The notes under the pieces: generated by a model
Database searches by the model: none
Told to the model about the DNA's origin: nothing
What the model saw: only the letters and a program-made list of their open reading frames with translations
From: Amycolatopsis acididurans
Lineage (GTDB): Bacteria > Actinomycetota > Actinomycetes > Mycobacteriales > Pseudonocardiaceae
Direction of reading: 5' to 3'
DNA length: 64,000 bases
NCBI RefSeq assembly: GCF_012328925.1
Contig: NZ_JAAXLS010000004.1
Location: 300,468 to 364,467, forward strand
Position numbers and translations under genes: made by a program
Part shown: one piece after another, positions 33,132 to 41,479 of the stretch
Numbering within the stretch: position 1 is the first letter of the stretch
Layout of the letters: every line of letters begins with the position of its first letter

Positions 33132-33279
33132 TTCAGGCACTCGGAGGTGCCGAGGTGGTGGGGACAAGTTCATGATCACGATGAACACCCGGACCGCAGG
33201 ATGCCGCGGCGTTCTTTCGATGTTTTCCTGATTCTTTCCGGACTGTCGGTCGACGAGGACAAGAGGACAGCGAAGTCTG

Positions 33280-34782
33280 ATGTTGAACTATCGGAATTTC
33301 ATCGACGGTGACTGGCGGGAGTCGAGCCGGCCGTCGCTGGCCGTCGATGATCCATCGACCGGTGCGGTCATCGGGTCCATTCCGGACAGTGGCGCCGAGG
33401 AGATCGACGCCGCGGTGACGGCGGCGCGCCGGGCCTTCTCCGACGGTCCGTGGGCGCGGATGGCGCCCACGGACCGCGCGCAGGTGTTGCGTGACCTGGC
33501 CACCGTGCTCGAATCGAGGTTCGACGAGCTGGTCGACGGCCTGATCTCCGACACCGGGTGCAGCGCCCGTATGTGCCCGATGCTGCAGGCCGGCGCGCCA
33601 CTCGCGCACCTGCGGGACTTCGCGGAAATGGCGCCCCTGCTGGAAAAGCCCGTCCCTTTCCCGATTCAGTCGTCTCCCGGATTCGGGCAGTGGGAGCTGC
33701 ATCGCGAGCCGGTCGGCGTCGTCGGGGCCTTCACGCCCTACAACTTCCCACTCTTCATCGCCGTGTGGAAGGCGGCGCCCGCGTTGCTCGCCGGCAACAC
33801 GGTCGTGCTCAAGCCGTCCCCGCTCACGCCGTACGGGCTCGACGCCTTCGCGCTCGCCGCGAAGGAAGCCGGGCTTCCGGACGGCGTGGTGAACGTGGTG
33901 CACGGGGACCGGGAAGCGGGCACCGCGCTCGTCGAGCATGCCGGTGTGGACCTGGTGACCTTCACCGGCAGCACGGCGGTCGGCAAGCGCGTGATGAGCG
34001 CGGCGGCGGGCACCGCCAAAGAGGTGATCCTGGAAATGGGCGGGAAATCCCCCGCCGTCGTGCTACCCGACGCGGACATCGAGCTCGCGGTGCGGGGCAC
34101 GCTGTTCAGCAGCATGATGCACGGCGGACAGGCCTGCGTCGCGACCACCCGGATGCTGGTGCCCGACTCCCGGTACGAGGAGTTCCTCGAGGCGCTCGCC
34201 CGCCGGGCGAACCAGCTCGTGGTGGGCCCGGCGGCCGAGTTCACCACGGACGTCGGGCCCGTGGTCAGCCAGGCTCAGCGGGAAAAGGTGGAGAAATACG
34301 TCTCCGCCGCCGTCGAACAGGGCGGGCGGGTGATCGCGGGAGGCGACCGGCCCGCCGGGGTGCCGGAAGGCGGCCACTACGTGGCGCCGACCGTGCTCGC
34401 CGACCTCGCGAACGACAACATCGCCGCCAGGGAGGAGATCTTCGGCCCGGTGCTGTCGGTTCTGCGCTACTCCGATGTGGACGACGCGATCCGGATCGCG
34501 AACGACACCCAGTACGGGCTCGCCGCCGCCGTGTGGTCGTCCGATGTGGAGCGTGCGCGGTCGGTCGCCGCCCGGCTGCAATCCGGACTCACCTGGATCA
34601 ACGACGTCGCGCAGGCCGAGGTCGCGCGCACTCCGTTCGCGGGCAAGAAGCAGAGCGGCGTCGGCACGGAACTGGGCGCCGACGGATTGTTCGGCTACAC
34701 CAAGGTGAAGAGCCTCTACACGGCCCTGGACGAGAACCTCGACGCGCGCCCCTATGGCGCGGTCGGCAGCGAATGGGAGTGA
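33280..34782 (+). CDS. NAD(P)-dependent aldehyde dehydrogenase
   Basis: 500 residues, usual family length. Landmarks in order are FTPYNFPLFIAVWKAAPALL (active-site Asn region), KPSPLTPYGLDAFA, FTGSTAVGKRVM (cofactor loop), EMGGKSPAVVLPDAD (general-base Glu), GGQACVATTRML (catalytic Cys) and EEIFGPVLSVL. It would oxidise an aldehyde made by the neighbouring alcohol dehydrogenase or P450 to the acid, the substrate of the acyl-CoA ligase at 37800. The start at 33280 has only a weak ribosome-binding site. It leads a six-gene rightward operon. Confidence 0.92.
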   Translation: MLNYRNFIDGDWRESSRPSLAVDDPSTGAVIGSIPDSGAEEIDAAVTAARRAFSDGPWARMAPTDRAQVLRDLATVLESRFDELVDGLISDTGCSARMCPMLQAGAPLAHLRDFAEMAPLLEKPVPFPIQSSPGFGQWELHREPVGVVGAFTPYNFPLFIAVWKAAPALLAGNTVVLKPSPLTPYGLDAFALAAKEAGLPDGVVNVVHGDREAGTALVEHAGVDLVTFTGSTAVGKRVMSAAAGTAKEVILEMGGKSPAVVLPDADIELAVRGTLFSSMMHGGQACVATTRMLVPDSRYEEFLEALARRANQLVVGPAAEFTTDVGPVVSQAQREKVEKYVSAAVEQGGRVIAGGDRPAGVPEGGHYVAPTVLADLANDNIAAREEIFGPVLSVLRYSDVDDAIRIANDTQYGLAAAVWSSDVERARSVAARLQSGLTWINDVAQAEVARTPFAGKKQSGVGTELGADGLFGYTKVKSLYTALDENLDARPYGAVGSEWE

Positions 34783-34789
34783 GCGAACC

Positions 34790-34984
34790 ATGACCGACGT
34801 CAGCGTGGACCGCGAGCTCTGTGTGGGGCACGGCCGCTGCTACGCGGCCGCGCCCGGGATCTTCGAACCGGACGACGAGGGCTTCGCCGTCGTCGTCGGC
34901 GAAGCCACCGACGACAGCCGGGCCGCACTGAGCCTGGCCGAGCAGAACTGTCCCGAACACGCCGTACTCGTCTCCGAGGGGTGA
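34790..34984 (+). CDS. 3Fe-4S ferredoxin, P450 redox partner
   Basis: 64 residues with the pattern C-x2-H-x2-C (CVGHGRC) and a late CP (NCPEHAV). His in place of the second Cys marks the 3Fe-4S ferredoxins that serve bacterial P450s. It lies directly before the P450 gene and shares GTGA with it (stop and start overlapping), so the two are translated together. A ferredoxin reductase is not encoded nearby and must come from elsewhere in the genome. Confidence 0.92.
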   Translation: MTDVSVDRELCVGHGRCYAAAPGIFEPDDEGFAVVVGEATDDSRAALSLAEQNCPEHAVLVSEG

Positions 34985-36216
34985 AAGACTTGACCACCAC
35001 ACCGAAAACGGCCGAGAGCCCGGAACTGCGGACCGATTTCGACATTCACGATCCGGCCATTGCCGACACCGTCTACGACTCGTATGCGGACCTGCGGTCG
35101 AAGTGCCCGGTGGCGCACTCCAGCGCCTACGGCGGGCACTGGGTGTTCACGAGGTACGAGGACATCCACCAGATCCTGCGCGATCCGGCGATCTTCTCCA
35201 GCGAATGCGTGAACATCCCGCCGACCATCGGCCAGGACGGCCCGATGATCCCGCTGGAGGTCGACCCGCCCGACCACACGACCTACCGGCAGCTGCTGAC
35301 GCCACTGTTCTCGCCGACCAGGATGGCGGCGATCGAGCCCGAGGTGCGCAAGATCGTCAACGATCTGCTCGACGAGATGGCAGGCCAGGAACGGGTCGAT
35401 TTCATCACCGCGTTCGCCAAGCCGTTGCCCACCAGGGTGTTTCTGACCCTGATGGGGTGGCCGCTGTCCGACGCGCCGAAGTTCCACCAGTGGACCGACA
35501 CCATCGTGCTGGGCAAGCCGGGTGCCTCCGAGGAGGAGGCCACCGCGGTCCGGATGGAGGCCGCGATGGAGGTCTACGCCTACTTCGCGGAGATGCTGGA
35601 CGAGCGCATGGAAAATCCTGGCTCGGGCCCGGACGACGTGACCTCGGTACTGGTCAACGGGAAGTTCCAGGATCGCGAGCTGACGCAGTTCGAGATGCTC
35701 AACATCCTGTTCATCATGATGATCGGTGGCCTGCACACGGTGCAGGGGCAGCTCGCGCACAGCGTGATCTACTTCGCCGAACATCCCGAGCGGCGCAAAC
35801 AGCTTGTGGAGGATCTCGACCTGGTGCCGACCGCGGTCGAGGAGATGCTCCGCTACGAGTCGGCGATCGCGCCGGCGCGCGTGGTCAAGCAGGATGTCGA
35901 GATCGGCGGGGTCCAGCTCAAGGAGGGCGACCGCATTCTCATCCCGTTCGGCGCGGCCGACCGGGATCCGGAGAAGTTCGACAACCCCGACGATGTGGAC
36001 CTGGCCCGCGATCCGAATCCGCATCTGGCCTTCGGCGGCGGCCGGCACCGCTGCCTCGGCTCCCATCTGGCGCGGATCGAGCTGCGCATCGCGTTCGAGG
36101 AACTGCACAAGCGGTTCCCGGACTACCGGCTCGACCCGGCCGACCCGCCCCACCGGCACCTGAGCCAGGTCAAGGGTGTGGAGAAGCTTCCGCTGGTACT
36201 CGGGCAGTCCGCCTGA
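34981..36216 (+). CDS. Cytochrome P450 monooxygenase
   Basis: 411 residues from a GTG overlapping the ferredoxin stop. The haem-binding loop is FGGGRHRCLGSHLAR with Cys358; the ExxR motif is E288-R291; PPDHTTYRQLL marks the C-helix. The I-helix oxygen-activation motif reads GGLHT (residues 249-253), with His where Asp or Glu is usual. It is a soluble class I enzyme by its ferredoxin partner. Family and substrate cannot be assigned by eye; with alcohol and aldehyde dehydrogenases and a CoA ligase around it, terminal hydroxylation of a hydrophobic chain is likely. Confidence 0.93.
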   Translation: MKDLTTTPKTAESPELRTDFDIHDPAIADTVYDSYADLRSKCPVAHSSAYGGHWVFTRYEDIHQILRDPAIFSSECVNIPPTIGQDGPMIPLEVDPPDHTTYRQLLTPLFSPTRMAAIEPEVRKIVNDLLDEMAGQERVDFITAFAKPLPTRVFLTLMGWPLSDAPKFHQWTDTIVLGKPGASEEEATAVRMEAAMEVYAYFAEMLDERMENPGSGPDDVTSVLVNGKFQDRELTQFEMLNILFIMMIGGLHTVQGQLAHSVIYFAEHPERRKQLVEDLDLVPTAVEEMLRYESAIAPARVVKQDVEIGGVQLKEGDRILIPFGAADRDPEKFDNPDDVDLARDPNPHLAFGGGRHRCLGSHLARIELRIAFEELHKRFPDYRLDPADPPHRHLSQVKGVEKLPLVLGQSA

Positions 36217-36251
36217 GCTGTTCTGGTTCACCGATCCGAATTGGAGTGACA

Positions 36252-36641
36252 ATGGCTGTCAAGTTCGGCACGCTCGACTTCTACAAGGCCATGGCCGACG
36301 AGCTCAACAACGACCCGGAATGGGCGGAGAAGGGCAAGAACCTCAGCTACACGATGGTCTACAACTACCTGGCGCCGGTGGAGGGCTCGTTCTTCGTCGA
36401 GTTCGACCACGGCAAGGTCGTCGAGGTCCGGGACGCGTCCGCCGCCGATTCCGAAAACGCCAACTTCGTCATCACGGGTTCCAGCGACGTCTGGCGCGGA
36501 ATCTTCGAGAAGAAGATCAACCCGACGGTCGCGCTGACCCGCGGCCAGCTGCGCGTGCGCGGCAAGATGGCGCAGCTGCTCAAGAACATGTCCGCCTTCC
36601 AGCACGTCATCGTCGCCATGACGCGCGTGGACTTCGAGTAG
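36252..36641 (+). CDS. SCP2-like sterol-carrier-domain protein
   Basis: 129 residues. FFVEFDHGKVVEVRDAS, NFVITGSSDVWRGIF and GQLRVRGKMAQLLKNM follow the SCP-2 fold layout, in which the last segment lines the lipid-binding tunnel. The protein should bind a hydrophobic substrate or its CoA ester in the cytoplasm. Lying between a P450 gene and an alcohol dehydrogenase gene, it may present the substrate to them; this is inferred. ATG follows GGAG. Confidence 0.75.
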   Translation: MAVKFGTLDFYKAMADELNNDPEWAEKGKNLSYTMVYNYLAPVEGSFFVEFDHGKVVEVRDASAADSENANFVITGSSDVWRGIFEKKINPTVALTRGQLRVRGKMAQLLKNMSAFQHVIVAMTRVDFE

Positions 36642-36649
36642 GGGAGATC

Positions 36650-37759
36650 ATGAAGTCGAAGGCAGCGGTGCTGTTCGAAGCACCGGGAAAATGGGACATC
36701 GTCGAGGTCGACGTCGACGAGCCCCAGGAGCACGAGGTGCTCGTCCGCTACGTGTCGGCGGGTCTGTGTCACTCCGACGACCACCTGACCAAGGGAGACG
36801 TCCCGTCGGCCCACTACCCCTACTGCGGCGGTCACGAGGGCGCGGGCATCGTCGAGGCCGTCGGCCCCGGCGTGCGGGACCTGCAGGTCGGCGACCACGT
36901 GGTGGCGGCGTTCATCCCCGGTTGCGGCCGGTGCAAGTGGTGCGCGGCCGGTATGCAGAACCTGTGCGACAACGGTGCCTTCATGATGATGGGCACCCAG
37001 CTCGACGGTACCTTCCGGTTGCACCACAACGGTGTGGACGTCGCACAGTGCTCGCTGGTGTCGACCTTCTCCGAGTACAGCGTGCTTCCCGAATGGGGCG
37101 CGGTGAAGATCGATGACGACATTCCCCTCGACAAGGCCGCGCTCGTCGGCTGTGGTGTCGCCACCGGCTGGGGTTCGGCCGTCAACGCCGCCGCGGTCAA
37201 GCCCGGTGACGTGGTGATCGTGATGGGGGTCGGCGGGATCGGCATCAACGCCGTCCAGGGCGCCAAGCACGCGGGCGCGACCCGCGTCATCGCCGTCGAC
37301 CCGGTCGCGTTCAAGCGGGAAAGCGCTCTCAAGCTCGGCGCCACCGACGCGGTGGAGAACATGACGCAGGCGACCGACCTCGCGCAGTCGCTGACCTACG
37401 GCCAGGGCGCCGATTCGGCGATCGTCACGGTCGGCGTCGTCAAACCCGATCACGTCGGGGCGGCCTTCGCCGCGGTCCGCAAGGCCGGCACGGTCGTGGT
37501 GACCGGTGTCGCCAACATCGACGAGGCCACCATCCCGGTGAGCCTGTTCGAGTTGGCCATGTTCCAGAAGCGCATCCAGGGCGCGCTCTACGGTATGCTC
37601 TCGCCCTCGAGCGCCACCCCCTTCCTGCTGGACCTGTACAAGGCGGGACAGCTCAAGCTGGACGAGCTGGTGACCCGCCGGTACAAGCTCGAAGAGATCA
37701 ACCAGGGGTACGAGGACATGCACGCGGGCGTCAACATCCGCGGCGTCATCGACTTCTGA
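36650..37759 (+). CDS. Zinc-dependent alcohol dehydrogenase, NDMA-dependent-type
   Basis: 369 residues, ATG right after GGGGAG. Catalytic zinc region GLCHSDDHL and GGHEGAGIVEAVG; structural zinc cysteines CGRCKWCAAGMQNLC; nucleotide fold GVGGIGINAVQGAKHAGA. Long MDR alcohol dehydrogenases of actinomycetes with this pattern include enzymes with tightly bound NAD that use nitrosodimethylaniline or mycofactocin as acceptor, so a mycofactocin link is possible. Its job here is to oxidise the alcohol made by the P450. Confidence 0.88.
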   Translation: MKSKAAVLFEAPGKWDIVEVDVDEPQEHEVLVRYVSAGLCHSDDHLTKGDVPSAHYPYCGGHEGAGIVEAVGPGVRDLQVGDHVVAAFIPGCGRCKWCAAGMQNLCDNGAFMMMGTQLDGTFRLHHNGVDVAQCSLVSTFSEYSVLPEWGAVKIDDDIPLDKAALVGCGVATGWGSAVNAAAVKPGDVVIVMGVGGIGINAVQGAKHAGATRVIAVDPVAFKRESALKLGATDAVENMTQATDLAQSLTYGQGADSAIVTVGVVKPDHVGAAFAAVRKAGTVVVTGVANIDEATIPVSLFELAMFQKRIQGALYGMLSPSSATPFLLDLYKAGQLKLDELVTRRYKLEEINQGYEDMHAGVNIRGVIDF

Positions 37760-37799
37760 ACTCCCTTCCCTTCCGGTTTCTTCAATGTCGAGGAGTGTC

Positions 37800-39317
37800 A
37801 TGGCCGCATCGGTGCAGTCCGCGCTGCGATGGTGGGCGCGGACCGAGGGTGAACAGACCGCGGTGCGTGTCGGCGAGGACGAGATCTCTTACCGAGACCT
37901 CCAGGACTGGACGAGCCGGGCCGCCCGCGCGCTGGGCGAGCGGGGAATCCGTCCGGGGGACCGCGTCGGAGTTCTCGGCACGAACTGCATGGACTGGTGC
38001 GCCGCCGCGCTCGGTGTGCTCAAGGCAGGCGGGGTGCTCGTCCCGCTGAACCCGCGGCTGGTGGCGGCGGAGCTGCACAAGATCGTCAGCGACGCCGGCG
38101 CCACCGCGATCATCGCCGCCACCGAGTTCCAGGCCGTGGCCAAGGAGGTGGCCGCACTCGGCTCCTCGCCGGAGCTCCTCGGTTTCGACGAGGTCGCGAC
38201 GCTGCGAGCCGGTGGCACCGACGACTTCGGGATCGAGATCGGGGCGGACGAGCCCGCGATGGTGCTGTTCACCAGCGGCACCACCGGGCTGTCCAAGGGA
38301 GTCATCTGCACGAACCGGACACTGCTGAGCATCGTGTTCGAGGCGAGCCTCACCGAGGAAGGGCTGCGGCCCGGCTGCCGGACGTTGCTGGTGCTGCCAC
38401 TGGCGTTCACGCCCGGCCTCGTGTGGGGCCTGTCGATGACGGTGGTGCTCGGCGGCACCATCGTCATCGAGCCGGATTTCGACCCCGGCCGCGCTGTGCG
38501 GTTGATCGGTGAGCAGCGGATCGACGCGATGTTCGGCGTGCCGCTGATCTTCGGGGCGATGGCCAAAGCCGCGGAGTTCGCCGGGGCCGATTTGACCTCG
38601 CTCAAGACCGCGCTCACCGGCGGCGCCGCGGTGCCGGTGCCGATGCTGGAGGCGTGGGGCACCAAGGGGGTCAAGCTCCGCCAGATCTACGGCATGACGG
38701 AGGCGGGCGGGGTCGCGACCAGCACGCTCGCCAAGGACGCCGCCGGACATCCGGACACCTGCGGCACGGGATCGATCTTCACGGAGTTCAAGGTGGTGCG
38801 TGAGGACGGTTCGGAGTGCGATCCGGGCGAGCCCGGCGAGGTCATCCTCAGCGGACCCGGTGTCACTCCGGGTTACTGGCAGGACACCGAGAACACCGCG
38901 CGGGCACTGCGTGACGGGTGGCTGTACAGCGGCGATCTCGGGATGCGCGATGCCGAGGGCAGGCTCAAGTTCGTCGACCGCATCAAGGATCTGATCATCT
39001 CGGGCGGTATCAACGTGTCGCCGGTCGAGATCGAGCAGGTCATCTCCGGGATCGACGGGGTCGACGAGGTCGCGGTCATCAGCGCCGCGGACGAGAAGTT
39101 CGGGGAGACCCCGGCCGCCGTCGTGGTCGGCAAGGGGGAGCTGACCGCGCAGTCCATCGTGGACGGATGTAAGCGCCTCCTCGCCGGCTACAAGGTGCCG
39201 CGCTACATCGTGTTCCGTGACGAGCCGTTGCCTCGACTGCCGAGTGGAAAGCTCGCGAAGGTCGCGATCCGCAAGGAGTACGCCGACATCGCGCGCGAAC
39301 ACCCCAAGGTCCGTTAG
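37800..39317 (+). CDS. AMP-forming acyl-CoA ligase
   Basis: 505 residues; the ATG at 37800 follows GAGGAG and is preferred to the one at 37785. The P-loop FTSGTTGLSKG, the motif RQIYGMTEAGG, then GWLYSGDLGMRD, FVDRIKDLIISGGINVSPVE and the catalytic-lysine region LPSGKLAKVAI are all intact. It would convert the acid formed by the aldehyde dehydrogenase to a CoA ester for beta-oxidation. It is distinct in sequence from the ligase at 24207. Confidence 0.9.
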   Translation: MAASVQSALRWWARTEGEQTAVRVGEDEISYRDLQDWTSRAARALGERGIRPGDRVGVLGTNCMDWCAAALGVLKAGGVLVPLNPRLVAAELHKIVSDAGATAIIAATEFQAVAKEVAALGSSPELLGFDEVATLRAGGTDDFGIEIGADEPAMVLFTSGTTGLSKGVICTNRTLLSIVFEASLTEEGLRPGCRTLLVLPLAFTPGLVWGLSMTVVLGGTIVIEPDFDPGRAVRLIGEQRIDAMFGVPLIFGAMAKAAEFAGADLTSLKTALTGGAAVPVPMLEAWGTKGVKLRQIYGMTEAGGVATSTLAKDAAGHPDTCGTGSIFTEFKVVREDGSECDPGEPGEVILSGPGVTPGYWQDTENTARALRDGWLYSGDLGMRDAEGRLKFVDRIKDLIISGGINVSPVEIEQVISGIDGVDEVAVISAADEKFGETPAAVVVGKGELTAQSIVDGCKRLLAGYKVPRYIVFRDEPLPRLPSGKLAKVAIRKEYADIAREHPKVR

Positions 39318-39358
39318 TCCGCAAAGGACGATCTCGTGATCGCAAGGAGGCGAACGGG

Positions 39359-39904
39359 ATGTCGAGGCACGATGAGTCCTGGGAAGTCGTCCACGCCGTG
39401 CAGCGCGGCGACATCGCGCTGTTCGGCGAGATCTACCGGCGGCACCGTTCGGTACTGATCGCGTTCTTCGTCGCCCGCCGGTTCGATCGCCCCACCGCCG
39501 AGGACCTGACCAGCGAGACCTTCGTGCGCGCGCTGCAGGCGATCAGGACGGTGACCGATCAGGGCAGGGATATCGGCGCCTGGCTGGTGACCATCGCCCG
39601 TAACCTCGCGGCCGACTATCGCAAATCGAGCCGGGTGCGGCGGGAAACCTCGGTGGCCGAGGTGTTCGACGTGGGCAATTGCGTCGACGGCCCGGAAAAG
39701 CGGGTGATCGCCGCGATGGAACTCGATCAGGCGTACCGGCTGCTCGCCGAGCTGACCAGTGAGCAACGGGACTGCCTGCTGCTCAGGCGTGTCTACGGTT
39801 ACTCGGTGACCGAGACGGCGTCGTTGATGCGACGGTCGGAGGGCGCGGTCCGCGCGTTGCAGCATCGCGCCGGGCGCCAGCTGGCCGCGGTCGCGGGTGC
39901 CTGA
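39359..39904 (+). CDS. ECF-type RNA polymerase sigma factor
   Basis: 181 residues after AAGGAGG. Region 2 reads RPTAEDLTSETFVRALQAIR, with GRDIGAWLVTIARNLAADYR; region 4 contains LTSEQRDCLLLRRVYGYSVT and EGAVRALQHRAGRQL. No anti-sigma gene adjoins it. It ends the ALDH/P450 transcription unit, 41 bases after the ligase, and a terminator follows. It could direct transcription of the catabolic or mce genes, but there is no direct sign of its promoter type. Confidence 0.85.
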   Translation: MSRHDESWEVVHAVQRGDIALFGEIYRRHRSVLIAFFVARRFDRPTAEDLTSETFVRALQAIRTVTDQGRDIGAWLVTIARNLAADYRKSSRVRRETSVAEVFDVGNCVDGPEKRVIAAMELDQAYRLLAELTSEQRDCLLLRRVYGYSVTETASLMRRSEGAVRALQHRAGRQLAAVAGA

Positions 39905-39951
39905 CAAGCCTGCGAGAAAATCTCGCGACACGGGCTTGGAAAGACCTTTTT
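39905..39951 (+). terminator. Nested hairpin with T-run after the sigma factor
   Basis: The outer stem CAAGCC (39905-39910) pairs with GGCTTG (39933-39938). Inside it GCGAGA-AAA-TCTCGC forms a second stem (39912-39926). A CCTTTTTGG run follows at 39946-39953. This fits an intrinsic terminator separating the P450 unit from the mce unit. Confidence 0.7.
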
Positions 39952-39955
39952 GGAC

Positions 39956-39998
39956 TTGACGCACGGGTCGCACCTGTGTTTAAACTAAAGCCAATAGG
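39956..39998 (+). promoter_or_regulatory. Promoter/operator upstream of the mce unit
   Basis: TTGACG at 39956-39961 and TAAACT at 39981-39986 (19-base spacer; TTTAAA at 39979 gives 17) form a promoter. The motif AAACTAAAGCCAATAGG (39982-39998) overlaps the -10 box at the same position as in the reductase and fused CoA-transferase promoters. The first strong gene downstream is yrbEA at 40527, which implies a leader of about 500 bases. Confidence 0.5.
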
Positions 39999-40173
39999 TT
40001 CCCGCTTGGTGAAAATGTCGCGAGTGAACGGCAGCCTCAATGGAGAGACGATATGCCTGAGTCGCAAGCCCGGCCTTCGTGGTCCGACGAGAACAGTGAT
40101 CTGACTGCTCTGCGTTCCGGCTCGGTGTCGTCGCGTGCCGATCGGCGCTTCCGCGGCCCGTGTCCGTGCGTTC

Positions 40174-40392
40174 TCAGTGGTCGTGCGTATCGGCGGAGAC
40201 CTCGTCCCGATGGTCGGACCGCAAGGGAGCCAGCAGGTCGCCGACTTCCCTGCGCCGCGGGCCGAACAACACCGCGAGATCCACCGCGATACAGGGAATG
40301 AGCACGCCGAATTCGAGGAGTACGAGATAGCCGGGCGCGCGCGTCTCGGTGAACAGCGTGATGAAGACAAGCAGCAGAATCACTGCGCTCAT
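40174..40392 (-). CDS. Small two-helix membrane protein of unknown function
   Basis: 72 residues from the ATG at 40392, preceded by a strong AGGAGG site. Two hydrophobic segments (AVILLLVFITLFTET and YLVLLEFGVLIPCIAVDLAVL) are followed by a charged tail FGPRRREVGDLLAPL and a His/Asp-rich end. It lies antisense within the presumed mce leader. A weak rightward frame from the ATG at 40053 (MPESQARPSWSDENSD) overlaps it; the minus-strand gene has the better start signal and a protein-like composition. I do not recognise the family. Confidence 0.55.
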   Translation of the reverse strand: MSAVILLLVFITLFTETRAPGYLVLLEFGVLIPCIAVDLAVLFGPRRREVGDLLAPLRSDHRDEVSADTHDH

Positions 40393-40526
40393 CACGGTCC
40401 TCCTGAAGTCGGACAGCTGGTTTTCCGCGGCTACCGCGATTTCCAGTGTACAGGCCCGCAAAGCGTTTTCATGCCTCCATCCGGAGTGATCCGTCAACCG
40501 CTGCTTCCAAGGGAAAAGACACAGCT

Positions 40527-41462
40527 ATGGGTGATGTGCCAAGGCATTCGGCGCAATGGCCGGTGCCGGAGGACCAGTCCGCGGACGGTGCGCGCGGGGG
40601 GAGCACCGTCGTGGACGTGCACCGGCCTCCACCGCCACGGGTCCGCCCCACGCGGGCCTCACGTCTGGTCGGTGCCGTTCCCGCCGGAACGGTCGGGCTG
40701 GGGGCGGAAGTCGGTGGGATGGTCCAGTTCGCGGGCAGCGTGCTGTGGAGCATCGTGCGGTATCCGCTCGGCTACTGGGGTGCGGTGCGGGACGAGCTGT
40801 ACAGCACCCTGAAACTGATCTGGCTCCCGATGATCGCCGCGGTGTTCTGCTTCGGCATGTTCGTCGGCATCCTGTCGCTGACGTTCCTCATCCTGATCGG
40901 CGCGAACTACCTGTACGGCCCCGTCATGCTGACGACGAGCATGCGGGACTTCTCGACGTGGATCAACGCGATGGTGGTGGCGGGTGTGGTCGGTGCGGCG
41001 ATCACCGCCGACCTCGGTGCCCGCCGCATCCGCGAGGAGATCGACGCGCTCGAGGTGCTCGGCGTGGATCCGATCCGCTCGCTGGTGGTGCCCCGCGTGG
41101 TGGCGACGACGATCATGACGGGCCTGCTGTCCATCATCTCGGTGACCGTCGCCATCGTGGACTCCGCGGCGGCGACGAACTACATGGGCCATCTGCCGAT
41201 CGGCGTGTACTTCAGCAACGTCTTCAACGACGTGACGCCGGCCGCGGTGATCGCCTTCGTCGTCGACGCGATCCTGACCGGATTCGTCATCGCGGTCGTG
41301 TGCTCCTACAAAGGACTCTACGCCAAGGGTGGCGCCATCGGGGTGGGTCGCGCGGTCAACCAGGCCGTGGTGATCTCGTTCGTCGGGATCTGGATCCTCC
41401 AGTTCTTCTATTCGGCGATCGTGCTCGGTCTCTTTCCCGCGATCTCCAGTACTGCGAGGTAG
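40527..41462 (+). CDS. yrbEA: YrbE/MlaE-family permease A of the Mce importer
   Basis: 311 residues from the ATG at 40527. A polar N-terminus of about 60 residues precedes five to six membrane segments. The MlaE-family core GVVGAAITADLGARRIREEI followed by DALEVLGVDPIRSLVVPRVV is the ATPase-contact region. It forms the membrane channel of the Mce transporter together with YrbEB and is powered by Mkl. The ribosome-binding site is weak. In mycobacteria such pairs move lipids, steroids or fatty acids inward. Confidence 0.92.
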   Translation: MGDVPRHSAQWPVPEDQSADGARGGSTVVDVHRPPPPRVRPTRASRLVGAVPAGTVGLGAEVGGMVQFAGSVLWSIVRYPLGYWGAVRDELYSTLKLIWLPMIAAVFCFGMFVGILSLTFLILIGANYLYGPVMLTTSMRDFSTWINAMVVAGVVGAAITADLGARRIREEIDALEVLGVDPIRSLVVPRVVATTIMTGLLSIISVTVAIVDSAAATNYMGHLPIGVYFSNVFNDVTPAAVIAFVVDAILTGFVIAVVCSYKGLYAKGGAIGVGRAVNQAVVISFVGIWILQFFYSAIVLGLFPAISSTAR

Positions 41463-41479
41463 AAAGTGGACACGACGCG

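Noticed and set aside
40053..40301. An 82-codon rightward frame after GGAGAG in the mce leader
   Set aside because: The first 30 residues could be a real start, but the rest is Arg/Pro-rich and overlaps the better-supported minus-strand membrane protein. I kept it only as a remark.
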